Positions 31,374 through 41,091 of a DNA stretch of 61,014 bases are shown here, piece after piece. The notes beneath the pieces are model-generated. The model did no database searches and was not told the origin of the DNA. It worked only from the letters and a program-made list of their open reading frames with translations. Position 1 is the stretch's first letter, and each line of letters starts with the position of its first letter. A program made the translations under genes and the position numbers. The stretch comes from Aequorivita todarodis (GTDB lineage Bacteria > Bacteroidota > Bacteroidia > Flavobacteriales > Flavobacteriaceae). The stretch spans positions 591 through 61,604 of the forward strand of contig NZ_JAQQTG010000010.1 in the NCBI RefSeq assembly GCF_028561335.1, in the 5' to 3' direction.

Positions 31374-32687
31374 ATGTTAAAACAATTGACAAAATCTGAA
31401 GAACTTCTGCAAAGAAGAAAAAATGTAGTAGCCGCAGGCGTAGGTGTATTCAACACGGCAACGGCGCGTGAGGCCAAAGGGGCCCTCATAATTGACGAAG
31501 ATGGCCGTGAACTGATTGACTTTGCCGGCGGAATAGGCGTTGTAAACGCAGGCCATTGCCCCGAACCTGTGGTGAAAGCCATACAGGAACAGGCCGCAAA
31601 ATATATCCACACCAGTTTCAACGTGGTAACTTACGAACCGTACCTTGAGCTGTGTGAGAAATTGGTCGAAATTCTTCCGCACGGCGAGCGCACCAAGGCA
31701 ATGCTCGTGAGCACAGGTGCCGAAGCGGTGGAAAACGCAATAAAAATAGCACGCCAAGCCACAAAACGGCCCGCGGTCCTTTGTTTTACCGATGCCTTCC
31801 ACGGCCGTACCCTAATGGCGATGACGCTTACCAGTAAGATTGACTATAAGGTTAATTCTGGCCCCTTTGCGCCCGAAGTATATAGACTGCCCTTCCCAAA
31901 CTTTTACCGCTATCACGGTAATATGGATATGGACAGTTTTGTTGATATGGAACTAAAACGCCTTTACGAAAGCGGAAAAAACCTCGTGGACCCAAACAAC
32001 TTGGCGGCAATAATCTTGGAACCCATCCAGGGCGAAGGCGGTTTCAACCCAATTCCCCAAAAATATTTTGAAGGCCTTCGCGATTTCTGCGATACATACG
32101 GAATTATGCTCATTGCAGACGAAATACAGAGCGGTTTTGGCCGAACCGGAAATTGGGCAAGCTGGCAGAATTACAACGTAACGCCAGATATTAGCACCTA
32201 TGCAAAATCCCTCGGCTCCGGAATGCCGATAGCCGCCGTTTTGGGAAGGGCAGAAGTAATGGATGCCGCCGCGCCCAGCAGTATTGGCGGAACGTATATC
32301 GGCAACCCCGTTTGTTGCGCGGCCGCACTGGCAACCATTCAAATGATGAAGGATGAAAACCTAAACCAACGTGGAATTGAGGTGGGAAATATCATTGAGG
32401 CACGCTTCAAAAAAATGCAACAAAAATTTCCGCAGATAGGCGATGTACGCGGAATGGGGGCCATGATGGCGATGGAATTCGTTAAGAACAACGACCCAAA
32501 CCAGCCAGACGGCGAACTTTGCGGACAGATAGTAAAAAACTGTGCCGAAGAGGGACTCATTATTATTAATGCCGGAACCAATAAAAACATTATTAGAGTG
32601 CTTTGTCCCTTGGTAATTACCGATGAACAACTGAACAAAGGTCTTGACATTCTTGAAAACGTAATTAAAAAATTAACCCTAAAATAA
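31374..32687 (+). CDS. gabT: Class III aminotransferase, 4-aminobutyrate aminotransferase-like
   Basis: A 437-residue PLP enzyme of fold type I. Landmarks: DFAGGIGVVNAGHCPEPVV, LVSTGAEAVENAIKIAR, FTDAFHGRTLMAMTLT, LIADEIQSGFGRTG and TYAKSLGSGMP with the PLP lysine near residue 278. It most likely moves the terminal amino group of GABA or a related omega-amino acid to 2-oxoglutarate, giving a semialdehyde. The semialdehyde dehydrogenase at 38749 would take the product further. It is the first gene of a plus-strand cluster; the next gene starts three bases later. Confidence 0.9.
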   Translation: MLKQLTKSEELLQRRKNVVAAGVGVFNTATAREAKGALIIDEDGRELIDFAGGIGVVNAGHCPEPVVKAIQEQAAKYIHTSFNVVTYEPYLELCEKLVEILPHGERTKAMLVSTGAEAVENAIKIARQATKRPAVLCFTDAFHGRTLMAMTLTSKIDYKVNSGPFAPEVYRLPFPNFYRYHGNMDMDSFVDMELKRLYESGKNLVDPNNLAAIILEPIQGEGGFNPIPQKYFEGLRDFCDTYGIMLIADEIQSGFGRTGNWASWQNYNVTPDISTYAKSLGSGMPIAAVLGRAEVMDAAAPSSIGGTYIGNPVCCAAALATIQMMKDENLNQRGIEVGNIIEARFKKMQQKFPQIGDVRGMGAMMAMEFVKNNDPNQPDGELCGQIVKNCAEEGLIIINAGTNKNIIRVLCPLVITDEQLNKGLDILENVIKKLTLK

Positions 32688-32690
32688 AAT

Positions 32691-33629
32691 ATGAAGCCAT
32701 TCACAATTGCAGGAATCCAGATGCGGATTTCCGCCACCCAGAGCAATCTGGAAATGATGAAATTAAAGTTGGACATTACCATGCACCTCTATCCTTCCGT
32801 TCAATTGGTGCTGTTCAGCGAGCTATGCGCCTATGGTCCTTTGACCTATTACGCCCAGGAAATCCCCGGCGAGTTTGAAAAGGAAATGCAGGCGATGGCA
32901 AAAAAATACGGCATTTGGCTTTTGCCGGGCTCCATTTTTGAGAAGGAAGGCAATAAAATTTACAACACTGCCACGGTAATAAACCCCGATGGCGAAATTG
33001 TAACCCGTTACCGAAAAATGTTTCCCTTCTATCCGTTTGAGGTGGGCATAACCCCTGGCGATGAATTTTGTGTCTTCGATATTCCGGAAGTTGGAAGGTT
33101 TGGCGTTTCAATCTGTTATGACATGTGGTTTCCCGAAACCATCAGGACCCTTGCGGTCATGGGTGCCGAAGTTATCCTTCACCCCACGATGACGGGTACA
33201 ATGGACCGCGAAATAGAACATTCCATAGCCCAGACCATGGCAGCCGTGAACCAATGCTTCTTTTTCGATATAAACGGCCTGGAAACGGGAGGCATCGGGC
33301 GTTCAACCGTCTGTGGCCCGGACGGACGGATTTTGTACAAAGCAGGGGCAACGGAGGAAATTTTCCCTATTGAAATAGATATGGAGCGCGTAAAACGAAG
33401 CCGCGAACTCGGTGTAATGCGTTTGGGGCAACCCCTCAAAAGTTTTCGCGACAATATTGCTGATTTCAGCATTTACGCCCCGGGAGCCAAACATCCGTAT
33501 TTAGATTCGTTGGGGCCGCTTATAAAGCCCACAAAAGTGGACAAACTGGCGCAACTCAAAAAAATGGAAAGCGAGATAGAGCTTCCGGTAAGTGTGATGA
33601 GTTATAAGGGCGATGGATATGAAAAATAA
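32691..33629 (+). CDS. Carbon-nitrogen hydrolase (nitrilase superfamily amidase)
   Basis: A 312-residue cytoplasmic enzyme with the complete Glu-Lys-Cys triad: Glu44 in LFSELCAYG, Lys109 in RYRKMFPFYP and Cys142 in VSICYDMWFPE. It hydrolyses an amide or carbamoyl bond. The exact substrate is not set by sequence; similar proteins are called formamidases or aliphatic amidases. Coupling to gabT (3-base gap) and the decarboxylase cluster points to an amine-derived amide such as a guanidino- or carbamoyl-amine, which is inference. Confidence 0.88.
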   Translation: MKPFTIAGIQMRISATQSNLEMMKLKLDITMHLYPSVQLVLFSELCAYGPLTYYAQEIPGEFEKEMQAMAKKYGIWLLPGSIFEKEGNKIYNTATVINPDGEIVTRYRKMFPFYPFEVGITPGDEFCVFDIPEVGRFGVSICYDMWFPETIRTLAVMGAEVILHPTMTGTMDREIEHSIAQTMAAVNQCFFFDINGLETGGIGRSTVCGPDGRILYKAGATEEIFPIEIDMERVKRSRELGVMRLGQPLKSFRDNIADFSIYAPGAKHPYLDSLGPLIKPTKVDKLAQLKKMESEIELPVSVMSYKGDGYEK

Positions 33630-33686
33630 CCGGTAGAAATAAATCCGATGCGAAGAATATTTCAGTAACATCAAAATAGAATAATT

Positions 33687-34094
33687 ATGGGAACAATGTC
33701 CACAAAACCGAAACAGGCAAACAGCAAAATGAAGGATTTTATCACATGGTTTGAAATCCCCGTGCTTAATATGGAAAGGGCAACCGCCTTTTACAACCAT
33801 ATTTACGGCATAAAGATGAAGACCAATGAAATGAACGACTATGCAATGGCCATATTTCCCGTAACCACGGGTATTGGCGGTGCTTTGGTGATGGGGCAGG
33901 GCTGCGTGCCCAGCGAAACCGGTTCCCTAATTTATCTCAATGGCGGAAAAGACCTTCAGCCCATTCTCGATAAGGTAGAAGAGGCCGGCGGCCGCATCAT
34001 TTTGCCCAAGACAAAGATTAATGACGATGCAGGTTATTTCGCATTGTTTATAGATAGCGAAGGCAACAAGCTTGCGATTAATTCCAAAAAATAA
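33687..34094 (+). CDS. VOC-family (glyoxalase/bleomycin-resistance fold) protein
   Basis: A 135-residue protein of two beta-alpha-beta-beta-beta units. WFEIPVLNMERATAFYNHIYG opens the domain, and the metal-site positions seem to be Glu in WFEIPV and Glu in IDSEGNKLAINS. Two further in-frame Met codons follow the chosen ATG at positions 4 and 15, so the true start may be slightly later. Small enzymes or binding proteins of this family are too diverse for a role to be assigned. The decarboxylase gene starts three bases after its stop. Confidence 0.85.
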   Translation: MGTMSTKPKQANSKMKDFITWFEIPVLNMERATAFYNHIYGIKMKTNEMNDYAMAIFPVTTGIGGALVMGQGCVPSETGSLIYLNGGKDLQPILDKVEEAGGRIILPKTKINDDAGYFALFIDSEGNKLAINSKK

Positions 34095-34097
34095 AAA

Positions 34098-36860
34098 ATG
34101 TCCAAAAAAAAGACAATCAGTGCACCTTATTACAGTATCGGCCAATTGCGACTTGCCACTTGGCGCGATTTAAAACGTGAAAGCGCAGCCCTCGCCAGTT
34201 CCAAAAAAGGCTCAAAAGGGGAGGAGGAGTGCATTGAAACGGTTAAGGATTTTTTGAAGGACATCAAGACCATCGAGCAATATTTCGTCTATCCCGGAAA
34301 AACGAGGCTCGAAAAACTTTCACAGGCGCTCAACAAGGAAGAATACGTGTCCTTTTCCCATAACATTACCGAAATAAACCGCCAACTGGTAAGCGATGAT
34401 TACTTGAACCATCCCACTTCCAATCATAGTGAAGAAAATGAGATGAACAAGCCCGAGGATATTCGCGAACTTTCCTCGGCCCAAAAAAAGAATTATTTTG
34501 AAGTCCTTTTCGTGGAAGACCTTTCCGCCAAGGAAGAAGCGGCCCTTCACGAAAAACTGGATGAAATCCGCGAGCCCAACGAACAGTTCACCTACGATTT
34601 TTTGGTACAGCCTTCCTTTCAGGATGCGCTGATTGCCCTGCATTTCAATCCAAATCTGCAAGCGGCCGTTATCCGGTATGCGCCGCCCTATGCCTCGGCA
34701 AATATTTCAGATTTATTGAAACCGTATATCCAAAATGTTCTGAAAATCGATTTGGAAAACAGGCCCGAATACGAACTCGGACCCCTTTTGGGCGAACTGG
34801 TTAGGCAATTCCGTCCAGAGTTGGATACCTATTATGTTACCGATACTTCCCTAACCGATTTGAAGGACAGCACCCTGCGCCAATTCAGCCGTATTTATTA
34901 CCGAAAGGAGGATTTGCAGGAATTGCATCTGGGGATTGTCCGTGGCGTCCGGGAACGTTTTGATACGCCGTTTTTCAGTGCGTTGAAGGAATACAGCCAA
35001 AAGCCAACGGGTATTTTTCACGCAATGCCCATTTCGCGTGGCAATTCGGTTTTTAAATCGCGATGGATAAAAGACTTCGGCGAATTTTACGGACGAAATA
35101 TGTTTTTGGCGGAAACCTCTTCCACCACAGGCGGATTGGATTCTTTGCTTCAACCAACCGGTCCGCTTAAAAAAGCACAGGAAATGGCAGCCCAAACTTA
35201 TGGGGCGCAGCGCACGTTTTTTGTTACCAACGGAACTTCCACCGCAAATAAAATTGTTTTGCAGGCCATCATAGAACCGGGCGATTTGGTACTGATTGAC
35301 CGCGACTGCCACAAAAGCCACCACTACGGAATGGTGCTCGCAGGTGCCTATCCCGTGTATTTGGATTCGTATCCCATTGAGGAATACTCGATGTACGGGG
35401 CCGTGCCTTTAAAAAGCATTAAAGAGAAATTGCTGCAACTTCGCGAGGCGGGACGGTTGGACAAAGTGAAAATGTTATTGCTCACCAATTGCACGTTTGA
35501 CGGCCTTGTTTACAATGTTGAAAAAGTGATGCAGGAAGTCTTGGCCATAAAACCCGATATGATTTTTCTTTGGGACGAGGCCTGGTTTGCCTTTGCCGGT
35601 TTCACCTATATATACAAGCAACGAACGGCAATGTTTACGGCCAAGAAACTATTTGAAAAATACAAAAGCGAGGCCTATAAAAAAGAATACAAAAACCATT
35701 TAAAAAATCTTCCGAAAGGGCAGGAGCCCACCTTGCCAGACCCCGATAAGGTTTGCATCCGTGCCTATGCCACGCAAAGCACGCATAAAACCTTGAGCAG
35801 TTTTAGGCAGGGCTCTATGATTCATATTTGGGATGAGGATTTCAGAAAAAAATCTGAAAACACCTTTTTGGAAGCCTATATGACGCACACTTCTACTTCG
35901 CCAAATTACCAAATGCTGGCCTCGCTGGATGTGGGCAGGCGGCAAGTGGAATTTGAAGGTTTTGAAATGGTGGAGAAAAGCATCGAAATGGCAATGGTTT
36001 TACGCGCCAAAGTGACCAACAATCCGCAGTTGAATAAATACTTTGATGTTTTGACGGTAAAAGACTTTATACCAGATGAATACAGGGAAACAGGTCTCGG
36101 TGAATATTATGCCTCGGCTACGGGTTGGAACCGCATGGAATCCGCTTGGGAAAAGGATGAATTTATGCTGGACCCAACCAAAATAACCTTGTTTATAGGA
36201 AGAACTGGAGTTGATGGGGATACCTTCAAGAATAAATTTTTAATGGACCAGTTCAATATTCAGATAAACAAAACCTCGCGGAACACCGTTTTGTTTATGA
36301 CCAATATTGGAACCACACGGGGAAGCGTTGCCTACTTGACGAATGCCCTCCTGAAAATCTCCGAGCAATTGGACGAGGAATTCCGTTCGTTGAACAGCCG
36401 CGAAAGCGAGATTTCACAAAAGCGGATACATTCGCTTATAAAGGAAGTGCCGCCCTTGCCTGATTTCAGTTACTTCCACAGTTCGTTTCGCGCCGTGCCA
36501 AATGTGCCGGGCGGAAATATTCGCGAAGCTTATTTTATGGCCTACAACGAAGATAATTACGAGTATTTTCCACTTCGCGATTGCAAAAAAGCAATGGCCG
36601 AGGGGAGGGAATTGGTAGCTTCTTCCTTTGTAATCCCGTATCCGCCGGGCTTTCCGGTGTTGGTTCCGGGGCAGGTGGTAAGTGAGGAAATCATCAACTT
36701 TATGCTGGCGCTTGATGTATCCGAAATTCACGGCTATCGTGCAGACCTCGGCCTGCGTATTTTCCGCGACAGCGTATTGAACCGCCAAAAAACCGCAACC
36801 GCCTTGGGCGCAATGGGAATGGGCAATTCAAGGAAAAGGACAAAGGACGGTAAGACATAG
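34098..36860 (+). CDS. Orn/Lys/Arg decarboxylase family protein with long N-terminal extension
   Basis: A 920-residue PLP-dependent decarboxylase of fold type I. The catalytic major domain starts near residue 320 (GNSVFKSRWIKDFGEFYG, AAQTYGAQRTFFVTNGTSTANK), contains WDEAWFAFAG and the PLP lysine in STHKTLSSFRQGS near residue 560, and the family C-terminal domain follows. The N-terminal part of about 310 residues is charged, helical and not the usual flavodoxin-like wing domain of inducible decarboxylases. It should form CO2 and an amine (agmatine, cadaverine or putrescine). The neighbours gabT and semialdehyde dehydrogenase suggest that the amine is catabolised. The substrate cannot be chosen from sequence alone. 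Confidence 0.9.
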   Translation: MSKKKTISAPYYSIGQLRLATWRDLKRESAALASSKKGSKGEEECIETVKDFLKDIKTIEQYFVYPGKTRLEKLSQALNKEEYVSFSHNITEINRQLVSDDYLNHPTSNHSEENEMNKPEDIRELSSAQKKNYFEVLFVEDLSAKEEAALHEKLDEIREPNEQFTYDFLVQPSFQDALIALHFNPNLQAAVIRYAPPYASANISDLLKPYIQNVLKIDLENRPEYELGPLLGELVRQFRPELDTYYVTDTSLTDLKDSTLRQFSRIYYRKEDLQELHLGIVRGVRERFDTPFFSALKEYSQKPTGIFHAMPISRGNSVFKSRWIKDFGEFYGRNMFLAETSSTTGGLDSLLQPTGPLKKAQEMAAQTYGAQRTFFVTNGTSTANKIVLQAIIEPGDLVLIDRDCHKSHHYGMVLAGAYPVYLDSYPIEEYSMYGAVPLKSIKEKLLQLREAGRLDKVKMLLLTNCTFDGLVYNVEKVMQEVLAIKPDMIFLWDEAWFAFAGFTYIYKQRTAMFTAKKLFEKYKSEAYKKEYKNHLKNLPKGQEPTLPDPDKVCIRAYATQSTHKTLSSFRQGSMIHIWDEDFRKKSENTFLEAYMTHTSTSPNYQMLASLDVGRRQVEFEGFEMVEKSIEMAMVLRAKVTNNPQLNKYFDVLTVKDFIPDEYRETGLGEYYASATGWNRMESAWEKDEFMLDPTKITLFIGRTGVDGDTFKNKFLMDQFNIQINKTSRNTVLFMTNIGTTRGSVAYLTNALLKISEQLDEEFRSLNSRESEISQKRIHSLIKEVPPLPDFSYFHSSFRAVPNVPGGNIREAYFMAYNEDNYEYFPLRDCKKAMAEGRELVASSFVIPYPPGFPVLVPGQVVSEEIINFMLALDVSEIHGYRADLGLRIFRDSVLNRQKTATALGAMGMGNSRKRTKDGKT

Positions 36861-36879
36861 AATTAAGCCCGAAGGGGAT

Positions 36880-36926
36880 TCGAAAACGAATTCGAAAACG
36901 AAATCGAAATCGAAATCGAAAACCAA
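36880..36926. repeat. Degenerate CGAAAACGAAATCGAAATC repeat
   Basis: Short A/C/G-rich units (GAAATC x4, with CGAAAACGAATT before) behind the decarboxylase gene. The spacer 36944-37020 continues with CTTTGTG/CTCTGTG units, a common type of low-complexity intergenic DNA in this phylum. Confidence 0.8.
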
Positions 36927-36927
36927 T

Positions 36928-36943
36928 CCCGATAGCTATCGGG
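36928..36943. repeat. Dispersed palindrome CCCGATAGCTATCGGG, copy 2
   Basis: Identical over 16 bp to 27623-27638. Confidence 0.9.
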
Positions 36944-37075
36944 GCGAAACCGAAAATGAAGCAAAGAAACTTTGTGACCTCTGTGTAAAGCTCTGTGTTC
37001 TTTGTGGTTAATACAACCCAAGATTTGAATTTTTCAAATCAACTTAAAACAATTTTTAATTTAATACCAAATAAT

Positions 37076-38641
37076 ATGAGTACCGATAAACCAAAAACCA
37101 GTACGAAATCCAAAACGAAATCAAAGTCGAAAGCTTCGTCCAAAAGCAAGGACAAGGCAATGGTTTCAAAAAAGGCAGAAAAGCCAAAACCTGTACTCAA
37201 TGGAATTCCCGATATCCGTCGTTTCTTTTATAAAAACGAAACTCCGATTTATTTTATAAGCGCTACGAATTTCAATCTTTTGGGCGCGGATGAGTGGATA
37301 AAGGGTTTCAAATTCATCAATTATATTGAATGCTTTGACGGGCTTCATCCTAATGTTTTTTCACCTAAGGAAGAAATTCCACACGATGAGTTTGAAAGCA
37401 TCGAGGACATCAACAATTATCTTTTGCAGCATCCCGAAGTGCAGGAATATATAAGGTCGAGAAAAAAGGGAAGAAAGGCGGGAAAGGTAATGTTTTTGAT
37501 GTTTACCGAAAAGACCGAAAAACTCGCCAAGAAATTGGGGCTGGAAGTGATATTTCCTTCCGCAAAAATGCGCACGGCAATGGACAACAAGGTAAACACC
37601 AACCGAATTGCCGAAAAGGCGGGCGTAGCTTGCGTTCCGTACGTACTTTCCAAAGTGAATGATTACGCGCACCTTCAAAAAGTCTCCAAAAAATTGGGCG
37701 ACGATTTGGTAATCCAAACCCCTTTCGGCGATTCTGGGCACACTACTTTCTTTATTTCAAACGAAGCGGAATACAAAAAGCATGCAGAGGAAATTGAAGC
37801 CGAAAAAGAAGTGAAAATTATGAAGCGCATCAACTGTCGCGGTTCGGCCATTGAGGCCTGCGTTACGCGCCACGGCACCATCGTTGCACCGCTAATGACC
37901 GAATTGGTTGGCTTTAAGGAACTTACCCCGTACAAAGGCGGCTGGTGCGGAAACGAAATCTACCCAGATTCCTTTACGCCCACCCTTCGAAAAAAGGCCC
38001 GGGAATATACCCAACTGTTTGGCGACCAGTTGAGAAAGGAAGGCTACAAAGGCTATTTTGAGCTCGACTTTTTGATAGACCAGGACAACGGCGAAATATA
38101 TTTGGGTGAATTGAACCCACGGATTACTGGCGCCAGTTCCATTACCAACCACGCCGTATTCGCTTTGGCCGATGCCCCGCTCTATCTGTTCCATATTTTG
38201 GAATGGATGGACGTGGATTATGAGTTGAATTTGGACGCCCTCAACGCGCGTTGGGCAAAACAGGAAAATACCGATAGCTGGAGCCAGTTGATAATAAAAC
38301 ACACCAAAAAAACCATTGAAAAGGTAACGGAAGCCCCGCGTTCCGGCATCTGGCGAATTTTTGACAATGGCCATATCCAATTTAACAGAATGGATACGCA
38401 CAGGCGTGCCGTGGAAAGCGAGAGCGAAGCATTTTTCCTTCGTATAACAAATGCTGGCGATTATCTTTATGAAGGCGCCGATATGGGAATTTTAGTGACC
38501 CGCGGCAGGATGATGACCGATAATTTTCAGCTTACCCAACGTGCCAAAACCTGGATAAACGCTATTAAGGGCAATTATGCGTCCACCGTTTTGGAGGACA
38601 AAACCGAGCAACCGGAAATTATTGGAAGTCTTACGAAGTAA
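37076..38641 (+). CDS. ATP-grasp ligase (biotin carboxylase-like) with basic low-complexity N-tail
   Basis: A 521-residue cytoplasmic protein. The first 38 residues are a Lys/Ser/Thr tail. The ATP-grasp core then shows NKVNTNRIAEKAGVACVPYV, the lysine and glycine-rich loop region DLVIQTPFGDSGHTTFF, and metal-binding FELDFLIDQDNGEIYLGELNPRITGAS. Such enzymes join a carboxylate to an amine or other nucleophile with ATP. The conserved place in an amine-catabolic cluster suggests that it conjugates an amine or amino acid, as GlnA-type ligases do in the Puu pathway; this is inference. The ATG at 37076 is chosen because the upstream open frame to 36995 translates repeat DNA. Confidence 0.85.
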   Translation: MSTDKPKTSTKSKTKSKSKASSKSKDKAMVSKKAEKPKPVLNGIPDIRRFFYKNETPIYFISATNFNLLGADEWIKGFKFINYIECFDGLHPNVFSPKEEIPHDEFESIEDINNYLLQHPEVQEYIRSRKKGRKAGKVMFLMFTEKTEKLAKKLGLEVIFPSAKMRTAMDNKVNTNRIAEKAGVACVPYVLSKVNDYAHLQKVSKKLGDDLVIQTPFGDSGHTTFFISNEAEYKKHAEEIEAEKEVKIMKRINCRGSAIEACVTRHGTIVAPLMTELVGFKELTPYKGGWCGNEIYPDSFTPTLRKKAREYTQLFGDQLRKEGYKGYFELDFLIDQDNGEIYLGELNPRITGASSITNHAVFALADAPLYLFHILEWMDVDYELNLDALNARWAKQENTDSWSQLIIKHTKKTIEKVTEAPRSGIWRIFDNGHIQFNRMDTHRRAVESESEAFFLRITNAGDYLYEGADMGILVTRGRMMTDNFQLTQRAKTWINAIKGNYASTVLEDKTEQPEIIGSLTK

Positions 38642-38676
38642 TTCAAGATTCAAGATTCAAGATTCAAGATTCAAGA
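38642..38676. repeat. Heptanucleotide tandem repeat TTCAAGA x5
   Basis: Five perfect units directly after the TAA stop (38639-38641) of the ATP-grasp gene. A small palindrome AAACCTG-T-CAGGTTT follows at 38680. Confidence 0.95.
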
Positions 38677-38748
38677 TTAAACCTGTCAGGTTTGGTATAA
38701 AAAAAGTTTAACTTAAAAATGAGATTCCCGCAGTTACGGGAAATAGTT

Positions 38749-40104
38749 ATGGAATTTAAAAGCATAAATCCCTACAACGGGAAGGAAATACATACGTATA
38801 AAGGATTGACCGATGCCCAATTGCACAAAAAGTTGGAAAATTCTGAAAAAGCTTTTGAGAAATGGCGAAAGGTACCTTTGAAAGAAAGGGCTGCTTTGAT
38901 GAAGAAAGCAGGACAAGTGCTCAAGGACAACGTGGAAGAATACGCCAAAATGATAACGTTGGAAATGGGCAAACCCATAACCGAATCGCGTGCCGAAGTG
39001 AACAAATGCGCTTGGGTCTGTGATTATTACGCCGAAAATGCGTCAACATTTTTGGCAGACGAAATCATTGAAACCGATGCCCAAAAAAGCTTTGTGCGCC
39101 ACGACCCAATAGGTACCGTGTTTGCCATTATGCCGTGGAATTTTCCCTTTTGGCAAGTGTTTCGGTATGCCGCCCCAACCTTGACCGCTGGAAATGTTGG
39201 GCTGCTCAAACACGCATCCAATGTTTTTGGCTGCGCCGAACAGATAGAGGGCGTTTTTAAAAAGGCAGGTTTTCCCGAAGACGTTTTTCAGAATTTGATA
39301 ATCCACCACGACAAAACAGAAGTTATTATTGCCCACGATGCGGTAAAGGCAGTTACCCTTACCGGAAGCGAAAGGGCAGGAGCTGCGGTGGCGCAGATTT
39401 CGGGAAAATATATCAAAAAGAGTTTGCTGGAATTGGGCGGCAACAACGCCTTTATAGTTTGGGACGATGCCGATATCGACAAAGCCGTAGCTACGGCACT
39501 CACTGCCCGAATGCTGAACTGCGGCCAAAGTTGCATAGCCGCAAAACGCTTCATATTAATGGAAGGTATTTATGACGAATTTGTTGAAAAATTCACAAAG
39601 GGCGTCATAGAACTCAAATCCGGAGACCCGTTGGAGGAAGATACCAAAGTGGGAACGCTTGCCCGCGAGGATTTGGCAGACGAATTGCAAAAACAGGTAC
39701 AAGCCTCCATAAAAAAAGGGGCAAAACTAATTTTGGGCGGAAAACAAAATGGAGCCTACCACGAGCCCACTGTTTTGGGCAACGTAAAACCCGGAATGCC
39801 CGCTTTTGACGAGGAAACCTTTGGCCCTTTGGCAGCAATGATTAAAGTAAAGACTATTGAGGAGGCCTTTGCCCTTTCTGAGCAATCGAAATTCGGACTG
39901 GGTGTTACGGTCTGTACCACCGATATTAAAAAAGCCCTTGCTTGTGCCGGCGAAGTGAGCGATGGCGCCTATTTTATAAATGAATTGGTAAAAAGCGACC
40001 CGAGACTGCCCTTTGGAGGCGAAAAACGTTCTGGTTACGGCCGGGAACTTGCCAAGGATGGCATTATGGAATTTGTAAACAGGAAGACCGTATATGTGAA
40101 ATAA
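38749..40104 (+). CDS. gabD: NAD(P)-dependent succinate-semialdehyde dehydrogenase
   Basis: A 451-residue aldehyde dehydrogenase. The catalytic Cys262 is in NCGQSCIAAKR, the general base Glu is in LLELGGNN near residue 228, and the oxyanion Asn is in PWNFPFW. It fits the SSADH-type branch that oxidises the semialdehyde made by GabT to succinate. The ATG at 38749 gives the usual N-terminus (FKSINPYNGKEI); a further in-frame ATG at 38719 lies ten codons upstream. It ends the amine cluster and is followed after 35 bases by an MscS gene. Confidence 0.9.
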   Translation: MEFKSINPYNGKEIHTYKGLTDAQLHKKLENSEKAFEKWRKVPLKERAALMKKAGQVLKDNVEEYAKMITLEMGKPITESRAEVNKCAWVCDYYAENASTFLADEIIETDAQKSFVRHDPIGTVFAIMPWNFPFWQVFRYAAPTLTAGNVGLLKHASNVFGCAEQIEGVFKKAGFPEDVFQNLIIHHDKTEVIIAHDAVKAVTLTGSERAGAAVAQISGKYIKKSLLELGGNNAFIVWDDADIDKAVATALTARMLNCGQSCIAAKRFILMEGIYDEFVEKFTKGVIELKSGDPLEEDTKVGTLAREDLADELQKQVQASIKKGAKLILGGKQNGAYHEPTVLGNVKPGMPAFDEETFGPLAAMIKVKTIEEAFALSEQSKFGLGVTVCTTDIKKALACAGEVSDGAYFINELVKSDPRLPFGGEKRSGYGRELAKDGIMEFVNRKTVYVK

Positions 40105-40139
40105 TCCATAATTGGGATTTTTGAATTAGGGCACAATCG

Positions 40140-40964
40140 ATGGACACTTTAAAAGAAATACTGGATTTTGAAATCTTCCGCTGGGGCGACCACTTTATAC
40201 GTGTACATAACCTCGTGGTTGTTTTACTAATTTTAGTCGTTACGGCAATATTACTGTGGATCATCAAGAAAATTCTTTTCCGGGAATCGAAAACCAAAAA
40301 AATAGATACTGGTACAACCTATGCCATATTTCAAATAATAAAATATATACTATGGGTCATTGCCATCAGCCTTATTTTAGATGCCTTTGGGGTAAAGATC
40401 ACACTTTTATTGGCTGGATCTGCGGCTCTTTTGGTGGGGGTAGGGTTGGGATTGCAGCAAACATTTAATGATGTTATTTCAGGTATCATTTTACTGTCGG
40501 AAAGGTCTATAAAGGTTGGGGATGTGTTAGAGATCGATACCGAAATCGTAAGGATACAAACCATCGGTCTGCGTACGTCAAAGGGGCTTGACCGCAATGA
40601 TATTTCTATTATTATTCCCAATTCATTGATTACCACAAACAAGGTGATCAACTGGAGCCATCAATCCAAAAAAACACGGTTTTCAATTAACGTGGGCGTG
40701 GCTTACGGAAGCGATGTGGATAAGGTGATAAGACTTTTGGAAGAATGTGCTACGGACCATCCGGATATTTATAAAGGGGAACATGTGGAGGCAAGGTTAG
40801 CGGGTTTTGGCGCTTCCTCATTAGATTTTCAACTGCTCTTTTACAGTAGGGACAGCTTCAGGATTGAAAAAATGAAAAGCGATATTCGGATCATTGTCAA
40901 TAAAAAATTCACCGAAAATGACATTGTGATTGCCTTTCCGCAATTGGACTTGCATATTAAATAG
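40140..40964 (+). CDS. Small mechanosensitive channel (MscS family)
   Basis: A 274-residue inner-membrane protein. Three hydrophobic segments occupy about residues 20-115; the pore-lining third helix has the Gly/Ala-rich pattern LLAGSAALLVGVGLGLQQTFNDVISG, and the cytoplasmic beta and alpha/beta domains follow. It opens under membrane tension and releases solutes at hypo-osmotic shock. It may be read through from the gene upstream. A terminator follows at 41092. Confidence 0.93.
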   Translation: MDTLKEILDFEIFRWGDHFIRVHNLVVVLLILVVTAILLWIIKKILFRESKTKKIDTGTTYAIFQIIKYILWVIAISLILDAFGVKITLLLAGSAALLVGVGLGLQQTFNDVISGIILLSERSIKVGDVLEIDTEIVRIQTIGLRTSKGLDRNDISIIIPNSLITTNKVINWSHQSKKTRFSINVGVAYGSDVDKVIRLLEECATDHPDIYKGEHVEARLAGFGASSLDFQLLFYSRDSFRIEKMKSDIRIIVNKKFTENDIVIAFPQLDLHIK

Positions 40965-41091
40965 GATAGGGCTTTGTTTAAGGCCTAAATGGTTATAATT
41001 TCCAACGGGTTTTTCTTTAGAGAATAAATCTCTATTTCAAGAATTATTCAATCAAAACGGATAAATTTTAAGTGCCACTTTAAATCTGTCC

